DNA of 64,000 nt from Acidobacteriota bacterium (GCA_004298155.1 SCRD01000006.1:1-64000), one strand, 5' to 3'; counted from the stretch's first letter, positions 53,000 to 63,419 are shown. Notes: generated by a model not told the origin, from the sequence alone. Numbers and translations: made by a program.

Positions 53000-53602
53000 C
53001 CCAGTGTCCCTCCATTCCCAAAGGTTCATAACTCTTCGGCAAGCGGGTCTTCATACTTCTCGCCGCCATCCGTGCCGGGCGGCGATGCACAGTTCGTCGT
53101 CATGTAGAGTAGTGGAGTGGCCCCTCGGAATCCCCCCCTGTTTCGCAGCACTTTGGTTCATCCGCGTCAGCCGGCGGAAAAAGGTTGTTCTCGGTCAACG
53201 CGAAGCCGCACGCTAGTCGTATGCCCTGCATCTTACCGGAGGTTAAAGAATTGCACAATCGGTTATCCTCCCTATTTTCTCCCTAGTCAATTACTTTGAT
53301 GCCAATAAAGAAGTAGCGCTCTCCGACTCTATGACTGAGGCTGGCAGATGCTTCCAGGCAGGTGAATGCAACCGCTGACCCGCACTCTGTGGAACGGGCT
53401 TCATAATCCGGGGAAATTCGGCGGACCGCAAATGCCAGTCACCCTTCCTTTGACGTTCAACCGTCTGCCAGTGAAATACGATAGACCTTCCCACTATGCA
53501 TTGATGTAACCCAATACACCGCCAGTTTATGATGATGTACAATGATGCAGCGAATGCGGACGAACGTTTTCCTGAATTGCGAATGACGAGGGCCTCTCCA
53601 CT
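53000..53602. other. 603-bp divergent intergenic region
   Basis: No gene seen; the 166-codon frame at 53291-53791 on the minus strand overlaps the ROK gene and looks spurious. The right end should hold the ROK promoter (a TACAAT at 53538-53543 without a good -35). No palindrome or repeat stood out. Confidence 0.45.
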
Positions 53603-54589
53603 ATGGACAAGATGATCATCGGGGTCGATGTTGGCGGGACTAAAGTTGCCGGAGGTTTGGTCGACAGAAAGGGGCGCCTCGACAAAGCAATCACTCTCCC
53701 GACCAAGGCCAACGAAGGGTTCGAGATCAGCTTCGGCCAGGTTGTAGCCGTCATCAAGCGACTGATTAATCAGGTGGGCGGACCCGATCACGTTAAGGGA
53801 ATAGGCATGTGTTGCCCCGGCCCTCTAAATCCGCGTACGGGCATGGTGATTAACCCACCCAATCTGCCTGGCTGGGTCAACATCCCCTTCGCCGAGCGCG
53901 TGGAAAAAGAATTCCAGATTCCTGCCCGCCTCGAAAACGACGCTAACGCTGCAGGACTGGCGGAGGTCTTGTTTGGCGCTGCGGTTGGGTATACCGATGT
54001 CTTCTACGTCACCGTTTCAACCGGCGTGGGAACCGGAATCATCATCAACAAGAAGGTCTATCACGGTAAGAATGGCTTCGCCGCAGAAGGCGGTCACGTC
54101 ACCATTGACCACCGCAGTCCGTACATCTGCGGATGCGGGACTCCGGGCGACATTGAAGCTCTTGCAGCCGGTCCGGCCATCGTCCGGCGGACCATCGTGA
54201 AACTGGAGCAGGAGCACACAGTCTCGAGCCTCCTGCGCGAACGCAGCCAGAACCAGCTCAACCGAATTACGCCGGAGATGATTCAGGAGTCCGCTGCGGA
54301 GGGAGACAGTGTGGCCAAATCCATGATTGAAGAGACAGGTTTCTTCCTCGGTATATGGCTGGCATCGATGATCACTCTATTGGACCCCGACGCCATCGTA
54401 ATCGGTGGAGGAGTCTCCCAAATCGGAAAGCCTCTCTTCGATAAGATTCGCGAAACTATTCCTCATTACACCATCAACCGCCAGGCAACAAATACGCCAA
54501 TTTTATCCGCCAAACTACAAAAAGATGTGGGGATCTTTGGCGCCGCCAGCCTATTCCTGCAGGAAGGCGAAAAAGCTGAGAAGGATTAA
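53603..54589 (+). CDS. ROK-family sugar kinase (glucokinase-like)
   Basis: A 328-residue ATP-dependent sugar kinase. Phosphate-loop IGVDVGGTKVAGGLVDRKG, sugar-binding ENDANAAGLAE, and STGVGTGIIINKKVYHGKNGFAAEGGHVTID identify the ROK family. The zinc knuckle region reads CGCGTPGDIEAL (around residues 180-191): two of the usual three Cys are kept, and the third is Asp, a variation seen in some glucokinases. It probably phosphorylates glucose or a close sugar for glycolysis. It is followed closely by the DUF2905 gene on the same strand. Confidence 0.9.
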   Translation: MDKMIIGVDVGGTKVAGGLVDRKGRLDKAITLPTKANEGFEISFGQVVAVIKRLINQVGGPDHVKGIGMCCPGPLNPRTGMVINPPNLPGWVNIPFAERVEKEFQIPARLENDANAAGLAEVLFGAAVGYTDVFYVTVSTGVGTGIIINKKVYHGKNGFAAEGGHVTIDHRSPYICGCGTPGDIEALAAGPAIVRRTIVKLEQEHTVSSLLRERSQNQLNRITPEMIQESAAEGDSVAKSMIEETGFFLGIWLASMITLLDPDAIVIGGGVSQIGKPLFDKIRETIPHYTINRQATNTPILSAKLQKDVGIFGAASLFLQEGEKAEKD

Positions 54590-54611
54590 CATTTTCAGCG
54601 CAGGAACTCTG

Positions 54612-54857
54612 ATGAACACTGGTCTCCCTGGTGACATTGGAAAAGCGCTGGTAATTCTGGGTGGCGTGCTGGTCGTGGCAGGGCTGTTTTTCATGCTGGG
54701 GTCACGGTACTCATGGCTTGGACTTGGGCACCTTCCAGGAGACATACGCTACAAGGGCAAGCAGACAAGCTTCTATTTTCCGTTGACCACCTGCATCATT
54801 CTTAGCGCGGCGGTCACTCTCATCTTGTGGTTATTCTCACATTTTACGCGACGTTAA
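54612..54857 (+). CDS. DUF2905-family membrane protein
   Basis: An 81-residue protein with two transmembrane helices (about 11-30 and 53-75) and the diagnostic middle loop SWLGLGHLPGDIRYKGKQTSFYFPLTTCIILS. This family is widespread in bacteria and without known function. It starts 22 bp after the ROK kinase stop. The frame is open upstream inside the kinase gene, but family similarity begins at this ATG. xseA follows 30 bp later, so the three genes may share a transcript. Confidence 0.9.
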   Translation: MNTGLPGDIGKALVILGGVLVVAGLFFMLGSRYSWLGLGHLPGDIRYKGKQTSFYFPLTTCIILSAAVTLILWLFSHFTRR

Positions 54858-54887
54858 TGCGGACACAATCCTCTTGCGAGTGGAGTA

Positions 54888-56402
54888 ATGACCCAGATTC
54901 CATTAGACCTGGTCCCGGAACGCAAACTCTACACCGTGGCAGAGCTGAGTCTTGCCGTCAAGGAACTGCTGGAGACGGGCTTTCCGGATGTCTGGGTGAC
55001 AGGTGAAGTGTCAAATTTTCGGGCGGCCGCCTCGGGCCACTACTACTTCACTCTGAAGGATGCTTCCGCGCAGTTAAGAGCCGTGTGCTTTCGCAATCAA
55101 GCCCGGTATCTCAAATTTAGACCCGAGGACGGCCTCGCCGTCATCGCTCGTGGGCACCTGAGCGTTTATGAGGCGCGCGGCGAATACCAGCTTTACGTCG
55201 AGTACCTTGAACCGGCGGGGATGGGGGCCCTGCAGCTTGCTTTTGAGCAACTGAAGAAAAAACTCGCCACCGAAGGACTTTTCGATGAATCCCGCAAAAA
55301 GCCTTTACCAGTTCTTTCCCGGGCCATTGGCATTGTGACCTCGCCCAGCGGTGCAGCAGTTCGCGATATCTTGCGGGTGATCAAGCGCCGCTTTCCCAAC
55401 ATGAGCGTGTTTCTCTATCCGGCCACGGTCCAGGGCGCCAGTGCGGCGGGAGAGATCGTCGCTGGCATTGAATACTTCAATCAGCACCCCCTGGCCGACG
55501 TGATCATTGTCGGGCGCGGCGGTGGCTCGCTCGAAGACCTCTGGCCGTTTAATGAAGAGACCGTAGCCCGCGCCATCGTCGCTTCAAAGGTCCCCATCAT
55601 TTCGGCCGTAGGACACGAAACCGACTTCACCATTTCTGACTTCGTCGCTGACCTCCGCGCGCCCACGCCCTCTGCCGCTGCCGAGTTAGTGGTCCGCCGC
55701 AGAGAAGATTTCATAGCTGAGGTTGCGAACCGCGTCCACCACATGTCCCAGGACATCAGGCTCCGGATTTCTGAATCGCGGTCCGAATTGACCGAGCTGC
55801 GCATGCACCGTGCATTGCAGCAATTTCCGACCCGCGTCCAGGAGCGCAGCCAGCGGATCGACGAGTCCGTGGCTGAAATGGAGCGATCCCTGCGTAGCCG
55901 TATTGAGGCAGCACGACGGCAGTTCCTCGAACTCACCGCGCGATTGTTTCGGTTCGAGCCCGGGCGGCTTTTGGAAATCCGATGGATACAAATCCAGCAC
56001 CGGAAATCTCAACTGGGCAGAATTGAATCCGAAATGAGTATGCTGATCGCAGAGCGCCTGCACGCCGGTCGCGAGGCCTGGATGCGCGCTTTCTCCGGCG
56101 TTACGCGGTACGACCTCCACGGAACGCTCCTACTGAAGCTGGCATCCGTTCATGAGCGCGGCGCTGAACTCCAGGGCAGGATAGGCCGCATTATCACCGG
56201 CCATCGCCATCGGGTTGAGCACTACCAATCCCTCCTCGAAGAGCGTAGCCCTCTGACAATCCTGAATCGCGGCTACTCGATCACTCGCGACGCCGAAAAC
56301 AGGATCGTCCGTGATGCTGCGCAGGTGGAGATTGGCGAAGGACTTTCGATTCGTCTCGCACAGGGTAAGCTTGGCGTGACGGTGAGAGAAAAAGAAGAGT
56401 AA
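54888..56402 (+). CDS. xseA: Exodeoxyribonuclease VII large subunit
   Basis: Nuclease subunit that degrades single-stranded DNA in mismatch repair and recombination. The 504-residue protein has the N-terminal OB fold (VSNFRAAASGHYYFTLKDASAQLRAVCF), the RAIGIVTSPSGAAVRDI motif, the catalytic IVGRGGGSLEDLWPFNEE and SAVGHETDFTI motifs, and a long coiled-coil region (about 270-430) where the small subunits bind. GGAG precedes the ATG. The small subunit gene xseB, often directly downstream, is absent here: the following genes face the other way. Confidence 0.94.
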   Translation: MTQIPLDLVPERKLYTVAELSLAVKELLETGFPDVWVTGEVSNFRAAASGHYYFTLKDASAQLRAVCFRNQARYLKFRPEDGLAVIARGHLSVYEARGEYQLYVEYLEPAGMGALQLAFEQLKKKLATEGLFDESRKKPLPVLSRAIGIVTSPSGAAVRDILRVIKRRFPNMSVFLYPATVQGASAAGEIVAGIEYFNQHPLADVIIVGRGGGSLEDLWPFNEETVARAIVASKVPIISAVGHETDFTISDFVADLRAPTPSAAAELVVRRREDFIAEVANRVHHMSQDIRLRISESRSELTELRMHRALQQFPTRVQERSQRIDESVAEMERSLRSRIEAARRQFLELTARLFRFEPGRLLEIRWIQIQHRKSQLGRIESEMSMLIAERLHAGREAWMRAFSGVTRYDLHGTLLLKLASVHERGAELQGRIGRIITGHRHRVEHYQSLLEERSPLTILNRGYSITRDAENRIVRDAAQVEIGEGLSIRLAQGKLGVTVREKEE

Positions 56403-56450
56403 ACATAGAATTCTCAAACTGCCGTTGCAGCCTTCACACCTGAAAAACAA

Positions 56451-56933
56451 CTACATTTTGTACCCGATCTTTCTCAGCAGTTCCTTGCGAGCCTTAATAT
56501 CGGCTTCGGTTTCAATCCCCCTGGTTTTGGCGCCGTCTATCACGCCGAGAATGCCCCGGCCCTGCTCTGTTTCGGCCACGATAACCTCCACGGGATTGGC
56601 GGTTGCACAGAAAATCCGGCAGACTTCGGGGACGTTCTTGACCACGTTGAGGATGTTGATGGGATAAGCCTTTTCCATGAAGATGATGAATGAGTGGCCG
56701 CAGGAAAGCGCGAGAGCGTTCTGCTGAGCCAAACGGATCAGGTTCAGCTCGTTGCCGGCCCAACGCACCAACGCAGGACCAGACGACTCACAGAATCCGA
56801 TGCCGAACTTGATTTCAGGGACAGTCTGGACAAGCGCCTCATAGAGGTCCTCGACGGTCTTAATAAAGTGGGACTGCCCGAGAATAAAGTTCATGTCGGC
56901 AGGCTTATCAATCTTAACAGTTTTCAATTCCAT
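56451..56933 (-). CDS. Adenosine-specific kinase family protein
   Basis: A 160-residue member of the adenosine-specific kinase family (PF04008), known mainly from archaea and some bacteria. The sequence from MELKTVKIDKPADMNFILGQSHFIKTVEDLYEAL through KFGIGFCESSGPALVR to AKTRGIETEADIKARKELLRKIGYKM is typical (blocks at residues 1-34, 42-57 and 134-160). Its ATG follows the CPBP stop with one base between (TGA-C-ATG), so it is translationally linked to that gene and to lepA upstream. The enzymatic activity reported for an archaeal member is adenosine binding/kinase; its physiological role in bacteria is unclear. Confidence 0.88.
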   Translation of the reverse strand: MELKTVKIDKPADMNFILGQSHFIKTVEDLYEALVQTVPEIKFGIGFCESSGPALVRWAGNELNLIRLAQQNALALSCGHSFIIFMEKAYPINILNVVKNVPEVCRIFCATANPVEVIVAETEQGRGILGVIDGAKTRGIETEADIKARKELLRKIGYKM

Positions 56934-56934
56934 G

Positions 56935-57894
56935 TCAGTCCTTCTCTGGAGCGCTTTCGGGCATGCCTGAAATCACGCCCATGCCCGGCGGCGAATAGAG
57001 TCGAGCCGCGGCGATACGTGACGGAAACCTGACCTCAGGATACATTCGGTGTATGACAATAAAGAGAATCACCAGCACCATGAAAACGAACACGCTGCCC
57101 TCAGGCCCCACGGCCCCGCCGGTGAGCCAGGTGGGAGCACCATACTGAAAATGAGAATTCAGCAGGTGTCCCTGAACCAAAGCCCCGCTGTTTGGTACCG
57201 AATAGATAAAGCTCTCGCCATAATCCCAGGCAGCGTGCAAGCCAATCGCGAACCAAAGGCTCCCGGTCCGGCGAAGGCTGAAGCAGAGCAGCAGCCCGAC
57301 CAGCCCTGCTGATAGTGCTCCTAACAGGTTCTCGCCATGGTTTGAGAGATGGATGGCGCCGAATAAAACCGACAGCACGATTGCCGCGGGCCAGAATCCG
57401 ACGCCATCAGACAGTGTCGCAAGCGCATAGCCGCGAAACAGAAATTCTTCCGCAAACCCTACAATAAGAAAAGCAATGGCCCACATGAGGCCGAAGTAAA
57501 ACATTTCGCCTGCGCCAAGAGCCAGCCTGCCGAAATAAAAGCCTTGGCCAAGCCGGATCACGACCAGCAGGGCTGACAACGCGATCAATCCCATGCCCGC
57601 GCCCACCCAAAAGTTGCTCCCAAACGCCCCGCGGGCTGGCAACCCATAATCACGGAAGGCCCTATCCTCCAGGTGGCTCATCACCCAGGCTGCAAAAAGT
57701 GGGCAAAGAAACTCGACGCTTTCACCCAGCAGAATCACAGTGGGCGGCAGCTCATGGCCGATGTTCGGCCTGAAGCCGGCCACAGCCAATAGTACCTGGA
57801 TCGTAATAAAAGGGATTGCCGCCAGGGCGAAGAAAATCAGCAGCCGCCAGCCCGACCGGACGCCGCCGGGCCCTTTGAAGATCCTTTTCAGCAT
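56935..57894 (-). CDS. CPBP intramembrane metalloprotease
   Basis: A 319-residue multi-pass protein with the CPBP motifs AEEFLFRGYAL (near 166-176), GAIHLSNHGEN (second motif His) and IGLHAAWDYGES (third motif). At least eight hydrophobic segments span residues 17-280. It lies 32 bp after lepA on the same strand and one base before the adenosine-kinase-like gene. Family members cleave membrane substrates; the target here is unknown. Confidence 0.88.
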   Translation of the reverse strand: MLKRIFKGPGGVRSGWRLLIFFALAAIPFITIQVLLAVAGFRPNIGHELPPTVILLGESVEFLCPLFAAWVMSHLEDRAFRDYGLPARGAFGSNFWVGAGMGLIALSALLVVIRLGQGFYFGRLALGAGEMFYFGLMWAIAFLIVGFAEEFLFRGYALATLSDGVGFWPAAIVLSVLFGAIHLSNHGENLLGALSAGLVGLLLCFSLRRTGSLWFAIGLHAAWDYGESFIYSVPNSGALVQGHLLNSHFQYGAPTWLTGGAVGPEGSVFVFMVLVILFIVIHRMYPEVRFPSRIAAARLYSPPGMGVISGMPESAPEKD

Positions 57895-57926
57895 TGGGAC
57901 CTCGCACGGGAATGAGCAGGAAGATT

Positions 57927-59729
57927 TTATTCGTTGACGCGCAGGACTGCAAGGAAAGCTTCCTGAGGGATGTCCACTTTGCCAACGCGCTTCATACGGC
58001 GCTTCCCTTCCTTCTGTTTTTCAAGGAGCTTACGCTTCCGCGTGATGTCGCCGCCATAGCATTTGGCCAGCACGTTCTTGCGCATCGCTGGAACATTTTC
58101 GCGAGCGATGATCTTGGAGCCAATGGAAGCCTGTATGGCCACTTCAAAAAGCTGGCGAGGGATCAACTTCCGCATTCTCTCGCAGAGGGTGCGCGCCCTC
58201 GACTGCGCGTGGTCACGATGGCAGACGAATGAGAGGGCGTCAACCGGCTCGCCGGCTACCAGCAAGTCAACCTTCACCAGGTTGGACTCCCAATGCCCCG
58301 AAAAATGGTAATCGAGCGATGCGTAACCGCGTGAGACGGACTTGAGCCGGTCGTAAAAATCCAGGACAACTTCGTTCAAGGGCAACTCATAAGTCAGCAA
58401 CACTCGCTTCTGGGCAACGTATTCAAACCCTTTCTGAACGCCGCGCTTTTCCTCAGCCAGCGCGAGAATGCCTCCCAGATAGTCATCCTGTGTCAGGATC
58501 ATCGCCGTAATTACCGGCTCTTCGATTTTGGCAATTTCGTTGGGCTCGGGGAATCTCGTGGGATTGTCGATTTCATGGACCCTGCCGTCTTTAGTAGTCA
58601 CGCGATAGCGGACACCAGGCGCCGTGGTAATGAGATTCAGCTTGAATTCCCGCTCCAACCGTTCCTGCACAATCTCCATGTGGAGCAGACCCAGGAATCC
58701 GCACCGAAAACCAAAGCCCAGCGCAGCGGAGTTTTCAGGCTCATAAAACAGTGACGAATCATTCAGTCGCAGCTTTTCAAGCGCGTCGCGCAGGGACTCA
58801 TATTCGCTGGCCTCCACCGGATAAAGCCCAGCGAACACCATTGGCTTGATGTCCTCGAAACCGGGAAGCGGCTCCGCGGCGGGACGGTCGTCCTGAGTAA
58901 TAGTGTCGCCGATCTTTGTGTCAGACACCCGCTTGATGTTGGCGATTACAAAACCCACTTCGCCCGCGTGCAGGCTTTCAACAGGGACGGCTGAAGGCGT
59001 CAGGATACCCAACTGTTCCACTACATAGGATTGGCTATTGGACCACAGCCGAACCTTCAGGCCCGGGACCAGCGTCCCCTGGACTACACGCGTCAGAACC
59101 ACAACGCCGCGGTAACTGTCAAACCAGGAATCAAAAATCAATGCCTGCAAAGGAGCTTCAGGAGAGCCGGTTGGTGCGGGAATCCTTGTCACGATTGCTT
59201 CCAGAACTTCCTCGACCCCGGTCCCCTGTTTGGCACTGATTAATAGGGCGTCGCTGGAATCGATGGCAAGCGTCTGCTCGATCTGGCGGCGAGTTTCTTC
59301 AACGTTTGCTCCGGGCAGGTCTATCTTATTGATCACCGGGACGATTGCCAGATTGTTATTCATGGCGAGCTGCGCGTTGGCCAGAGTCTGGGCCTCGACT
59401 CCCTGGGATGCATCAATCACCAGCAACGCTCCTTCGCAAGCTGAAAGACTTCTGGACACCTCATAGGAAAAGTCGACGTGCCCGGGAGTGTCAATCAAGT
59501 TTAATTGGTAGTCGTTTCCATCTCGCGCCTTGTAGTTCAGCCGTACTGAGTGTGCCTTGATGGTGATGCCCCGTTCTCGTTCCAAGTCCATGGAGTCGAG
59601 CAGTTGCGCTTCCATGTCCCGCTTGGCAACGGTTCCCGTCATTTCCAGCAGGCGGTCGGCAAGCGTGGATTTCCCGTGATCAATGTGCGCGACAATCGAA
59701 AAATTGCGAATATAACGTGCTTCAGTCAT
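57927..59729 (-). CDS. lepA: Elongation factor 4 (LepA)
   Basis: Ribosome-associated GTPase involved in 30S biogenesis and back-translocation under stress. The 600-residue protein has [18 protein letters not shown] (G1), [15 protein letters not shown] (G2), [18 protein letters not shown] (G3), INKIDLPGA (G4), a domain 2 beta barrel, and the LepA-specific C-terminal domain with [38 protein letters not shown]. Length and order are normal. It heads a likely lepA-CPBP-adenosine-kinase operon. Confidence 0.97.
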   Translation of the reverse strand: MTEARYIRNFSIVAHIDHGKSTLADRLLEMTGTVAKRDMEAQLLDSMDLERERGITIKAHSVRLNYKARDGNDYQLNLIDTPGHVDFSYEVSRSLSACEGALLVIDASQGVEAQTLANAQLAMNNNLAIVPVINKIDLPGANVEETRRQIEQTLAIDSSDALLISAKQGTGVEEVLEAIVTRIPAPTGSPEAPLQALIFDSWFDSYRGVVVLTRVVQGTLVPGLKVRLWSNSQSYVVEQLGILTPSAVPVESLHAGEVGFVIANIKRVSDTKIGDTITQDDRPAAEPLPGFEDIKPMVFAGLYPVEASEYESLRDALEKLRLNDSSLFYEPENSAALGFGFRCGFLGLLHMEIVQERLEREFKLNLITTAPGVRYRVTTKDGRVHEIDNPTRFPEPNEIAKIEEPVITAMILTQDDYLGGILALAEEKRGVQKGFEYVAQKRVLLTYELPLNEVVLDFYDRLKSVSRGYASLDYHFSGHWESNLVKVDLLVAGEPVDALSFVCHRDHAQSRARTLCERMRKLIPRQLFEVAIQASIGSKIIARENVPAMRKNVLAKCYGGDITRKRKLLEKQKEGKRRMKRVGKVDIPQEAFLAVLRVNE

Positions 59730-59923
59730 CTTGTCTTTGATTTGCCTCTAGTAGACAGGAAGTTGCTCAAGAAACAATTCGCTCGGTGGCATCGACGGAA
59801 GGCTTCTTGCTCAAAATGACCATTCTTGAACCCTTTGAAAATCTAACAAAACGAAGCTGTTCTGTCAATTTAGAGCAGATTCTACTCCAGATTTTCCCCG
59901 TGCCCGCCGACTTTTATTCATGT

Positions 59924-62452
59924 ATGGCCAACACTGAAAAACTCTTTGAAAAGGCCCAGAAGATGCTGTTGAAACAGAAGTTCGATGCCGCGTTCGAAAT
60001 CTTCCGCGAGCTCCTTGTGTATGAACCCGGTAATGAAGCCGTTCTCCTCAATCTTGCTGACCTCTCCTACCGACTTGAGCGGAAGGATGATTATCTTCGC
60101 TTCCACCGCCTGCTGGCAGACCTCTACATGGAGCATAAGGTCCTCCCCAAGGCCATTGCGACCTGCCAAAAAATCCTGAAGACTACGCCCCAGGATATTC
60201 CGACACTGGCGAGGTTGGCGTTGTTGCTTAAGCAGTCCGGCAAGACCTCTGAAGCCATTGATGCCTTCCGCAAGGCTTCAGTAGCTTATCGCCGCAACCA
60301 AAACGTTGCGCAGGCCCTTGAATGTCTCCAACATCGGGCCGACCTTGACCCTGACAGCCTGGATGCCCAGACGGAACTGGCCGAAGTAGCATGCGAAACA
60401 GGTAATCCAGCACTGGGAGCGTCAGCATTGATGCGCGCAGGGAAAATCGCCCGCAAGAACGGGATGGAAGAACGTTGGGCGGAGATGGCGGACCGGGCTC
60501 ACCGGCTCGACCCGTCCAACAAAGCGGCAGGTATTGCTGCCGCCGAAGTTTGCCTTGCACGCGGCCGCGCCCGTGAAGCCGCGCTCCTTCTGGAGCCGCT
60601 CTCTCTGGCTGCGCCGGATGATTTGAAGGTCCTCGAACTCCTCTGCCGAGCTTATTTGAGTTCGCGAGAATTTGGAAAGGCAGAGCCCCTTTGCCTTCGG
60701 CTCTACCAGACCAACCCGGAAACCATAAGCCTGGCAGAGCAGCTTATCCGTGGACTGCTCAGCAATGGCGAAAAGGCGCGGGCTTTTGAGCTTCTGGGGG
60801 CCATCAAGGAACAGATGTGTCTGGGCCAGGGGATGAAGAACGAGTTTCTAGCGCTGGCCGAGCAGGTTTATCACGCTGACGAAAACAACCTGGAGATTCT
60901 AGAACTGCTTCCGCCGCTTTACAACGAGTTCAATCGCGAGAGTGATCTCCGCCTTGCCCTAGCGAGGTTGTTCAACCTTTACCTCGCCAGCGAGCGCTAT
61001 GACAAAGCAGCCGACACACTCGAGAGCATCCTGGATGTGGATCCTTACGGCATCGCGCATTCGGACCGTCTGCTGAATCTGGAAGGCCACATCGATAACG
61101 TCTGGTACAGGAATATCGCCGCCAGAATTTCCGTTCCGGGATTGGGACTCAGTTCAACCTCAGGACTTTCACAGGAACAGAATGGAGAGCCGAAGTCCGG
61201 TCCCCCGGCGGCACTCGACGATTTGATTGTCGAAGCCGAAATTTGCCATCGCTACAATCTGACCTCCAAATTGATGGACGTACTCCAGCGGATTGATCGG
61301 CATTATCCCGGTGCACACATCACCCATGCGTCACTGAGTGAATTGTATGAGATGTCGGGATTTGAGCCGGCCCCGTTTGAGAATCCCGCTGAGGTCGGAG
61401 CGTCCACTTCTGAGACCGTACCCCAGCCGGCTCCATACGAGGAACTGGGGAAAATTTCTTCTATCGCAATGCTTATCCATCGCCAGGGTACGCCGGAACG
61501 CGTCCTGAGCACAGCGGCTGAACAACTGGGAACGCTTGTAGGCGCCAGCCGCTGCTGGATCTCCATCGGACGCAGGGGTTCCGATCCGATCACTGCCGAA
61601 TATATCGCCGCTGGCCTGACGCCATCGGACCCCCAGGCAGCGCTCACGGTCTGCTCATTACTCGCAGAGTTGGTTGGCATCGGACCCGAAGGATGGACTG
61701 TCGATAGAGTCGCTTCCGTAAAGCAATTAGAGCCCATCTCATCACAGTTGCATCAACTGGGCATCTTTTCCTTCGTGGCAGTGCCTTTAATAGACAAAGA
61801 ACAACTGGAGGGTATCCTGTTACTGGAACAATGCCAGGCGCCGCGTCGCTGGACGGAAGGTGAAAAAGTGCTTGCCAGGAGCGTAGCTTCGCAGGTCGCG
61901 ATCGCCATTCACAGCACTCGCCTACGCCGTCTGGTCCGTTCCCTGGCTGGAACAGACCTCTCAACAGGGCTCCTGCCCCGTAGCGTTTATCTCGACTGCC
62001 TATTGGCAGAAGCCAGGCGCGCCGAGGAACAATCGCGTCCCCTTTCCGTGTGCCTGATGGAGCCGTCAGGCGCCGCAAGGCTTTCCAGAACATATGGCAA
62101 CCTGGAAATGCAGTCGTACATCCGCCGAGTCGGCGGCATCGTTTCATCACGCGTGCGGCAGAATGACATTGCAATCCGTTACGGCTCCTGTACATTCGCA
62201 CTATGCCTCCCCGATACACCGCTTGCGGATTCCAGACCACTCATCGAAAACCTTCAGTCGCAGCTTTGCCAGGTGAAGATAGATTCGGTTGTCTCACCGG
62301 ATTTTTGTGCCGTAGCCGGCGAGCTATTCTTCGGCATGGGTTTCGACGCAGTGGATGCTGTAACCGAAGTAATCAACCGGCTTGAAGGGTCCATGGAAAC
62401 AATGCGGAAACAGCCCGGAGGCCGCATCCTGCTTTCCACATTTGCTGGCTAG
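59924..62452 (+). CDS. TPR-GAF protein with degenerate GGDEF domain
   Basis: An 842-residue cytoplasmic protein. Residues 1-480 are TPR-like helical repeats (e.g. FDAAFEIFRELLVYEPGNEAVLLNLADLSYRLERKDDYL). About 530-695 is a GAF-type sensory domain (PERVLSTAAEQLGTLVGASRCWISIGRRG ... FVAVPLIDKEQLEGILLLEQ). From 710 a GGDEF fold follows (TGLLPRSVYLDCLLAEARRAEEQ), but its active-site signature is GSCTF at 754-758 (RYGSCTFALCLPD) in place of GGDEF, so no cyclase activity is expected. ATG at 59924 fits the start of the first repeat; the frame extends 46 codons upstream. It is divergent from lepA. Confidence 0.78.
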   Translation: MANTEKLFEKAQKMLLKQKFDAAFEIFRELLVYEPGNEAVLLNLADLSYRLERKDDYLRFHRLLADLYMEHKVLPKAIATCQKILKTTPQDIPTLARLALLLKQSGKTSEAIDAFRKASVAYRRNQNVAQALECLQHRADLDPDSLDAQTELAEVACETGNPALGASALMRAGKIARKNGMEERWAEMADRAHRLDPSNKAAGIAAAEVCLARGRAREAALLLEPLSLAAPDDLKVLELLCRAYLSSREFGKAEPLCLRLYQTNPETISLAEQLIRGLLSNGEKARAFELLGAIKEQMCLGQGMKNEFLALAEQVYHADENNLEILELLPPLYNEFNRESDLRLALARLFNLYLASERYDKAADTLESILDVDPYGIAHSDRLLNLEGHIDNVWYRNIAARISVPGLGLSSTSGLSQEQNGEPKSGPPAALDDLIVEAEICHRYNLTSKLMDVLQRIDRHYPGAHITHASLSELYEMSGFEPAPFENPAEVGASTSETVPQPAPYEELGKISSIAMLIHRQGTPERVLSTAAEQLGTLVGASRCWISIGRRGSDPITAEYIAAGLTPSDPQAALTVCSLLAELVGIGPEGWTVDRVASVKQLEPISSQLHQLGIFSFVAVPLIDKEQLEGILLLEQCQAPRRWTEGEKVLARSVASQVAIAIHSTRLRRLVRSLAGTDLSTGLLPRSVYLDCLLAEARRAEEQSRPLSVCLMEPSGAARLSRTYGNLEMQSYIRRVGGIVSSRVRQNDIAIRYGSCTFALCLPDTPLADSRPLIENLQSQLCQVKIDSVVSPDFCAVAGELFFGMGFDAVDAVTEVINRLEGSMETMRKQPGGRILLSTFAG

Positions 62453-62636
62453 CACCACTCGCCTCGGCCCATTCCGCCAGTTTAGATGCGCTTCTGTATC
62501 ATCAGAATGAACGTCCCACTTCCTGCTATCATAGGGGTGGCGGGAACCGACACGCATTGCCCAGTTCGTTCCGAGGGATCCGATGGGTTTTACCCGGCGC
62601 CAGAAAAGTTGTTAAGTCCTTCAGGAGAATGGCAGG

Positions 62637-63419
62637 ATGAGTTACGAAACGTTGCTCTTTGAAATTCGTGTCGGTATCGCCTACGTGACGATCAACCGCC
62701 CGCAAAAGCTGAACGCGCTTAATCAACAGGCTATTCTGGAACTCAGTGACTGTTTTGACCGAATCACTGATACTCCCGAGGCGCGCGGCGTGATCCTGAC
62801 AGGGGCAGGCCAAAAAGCCTTCGTTGCTGGCGCAGACATCAATGAATTGGCGGTACGCACTCCAATCGAGGCAAGGGGGACGGCCCTCCAAGGCCAGGCG
62901 CTTATGAACAGGATTGAAAGCCTGGGAAAACCCGTTGTTGCCGCAGTGAATGGATTTGCATTGGGAGGCGGCTGCGAACTCGCTATGGCTTGCACGATTC
63001 GCATTGCCTCCGAAAATGCACGTTTCGGCCAGCCGGAGGTCAGGCTGGGAATTATTCCCGGCTACGCGGGAACCCAACGCCTGCCTCGCCTGGTCGGCAA
63101 GGGCCGCGCGCTCGAGATGATCCTTTCCGGCGAGCCCATCAGCGCACAGGATGCATGGCGATTCGGACTGGTAAACCAGGTGGTAAACCCGGCTGAACTG
63201 ATTCCCGCTGCTGAGAAAGCGGTCCAGAAGATTGTGGCCAACAGCCCGCTTGCTGTCCGCTATGCGATGGAGGCTGTCAGCCGCGGGATGGAAATGCCGG
63301 AGACAGAGGGGGAGCAACTGGAGGCCACCCTTTTTGGCTTGTGCTGTGCAACAGCGGACATGAAGGAAGGAACGCGTGCCTTTCTGGAAAAGCGGCCGGC
63401 ACAATTCAGGGGCGATTAG
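62637..63419 (+). CDS. Enoyl-CoA hydratase / isomerase family protein
   Basis: A 260-residue crotonase-fold enzyme for fatty-acid beta-oxidation. The oxyanion-hole segment KAFVAGADINELA, and the glycine-rich NGFALGGGCELAMACTIRIASENARFGQPEVRLGIIPGYAGTQRLPRLVG (two stretches, residues about 103-125 and 130-152) carry the two catalytic glutamates (in CELAM and QPEV). AGGAG lies upstream of the ATG, followed by a second purine-rich tract. It lies beside nusB without clear metabolic partners in the window. Confidence 0.92.
   Translation: MSYETLLFEIRVGIAYVTINRPQKLNALNQQAILELSDCFDRITDTPEARGVILTGAGQKAFVAGADINELAVRTPIEARGTALQGQALMNRIESLGKPVVAAVNGFALGGGCELAMACTIRIASENARFGQPEVRLGIIPGYAGTQRLPRLVGKGRALEMILSGEPISAQDAWRFGLVNQVVNPAELIPAAEKAVQKIVANSPLAVRYAMEAVSRGMEMPETEGEQLEATLFGLCCATADMKEGTRAFLEKRPAQFRGD

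Noticed and set aside
53291-53791. 166-codon minus-strand frame
   Set aside because: Overlaps the ROK kinase start in antisense and has no recognisable motif.
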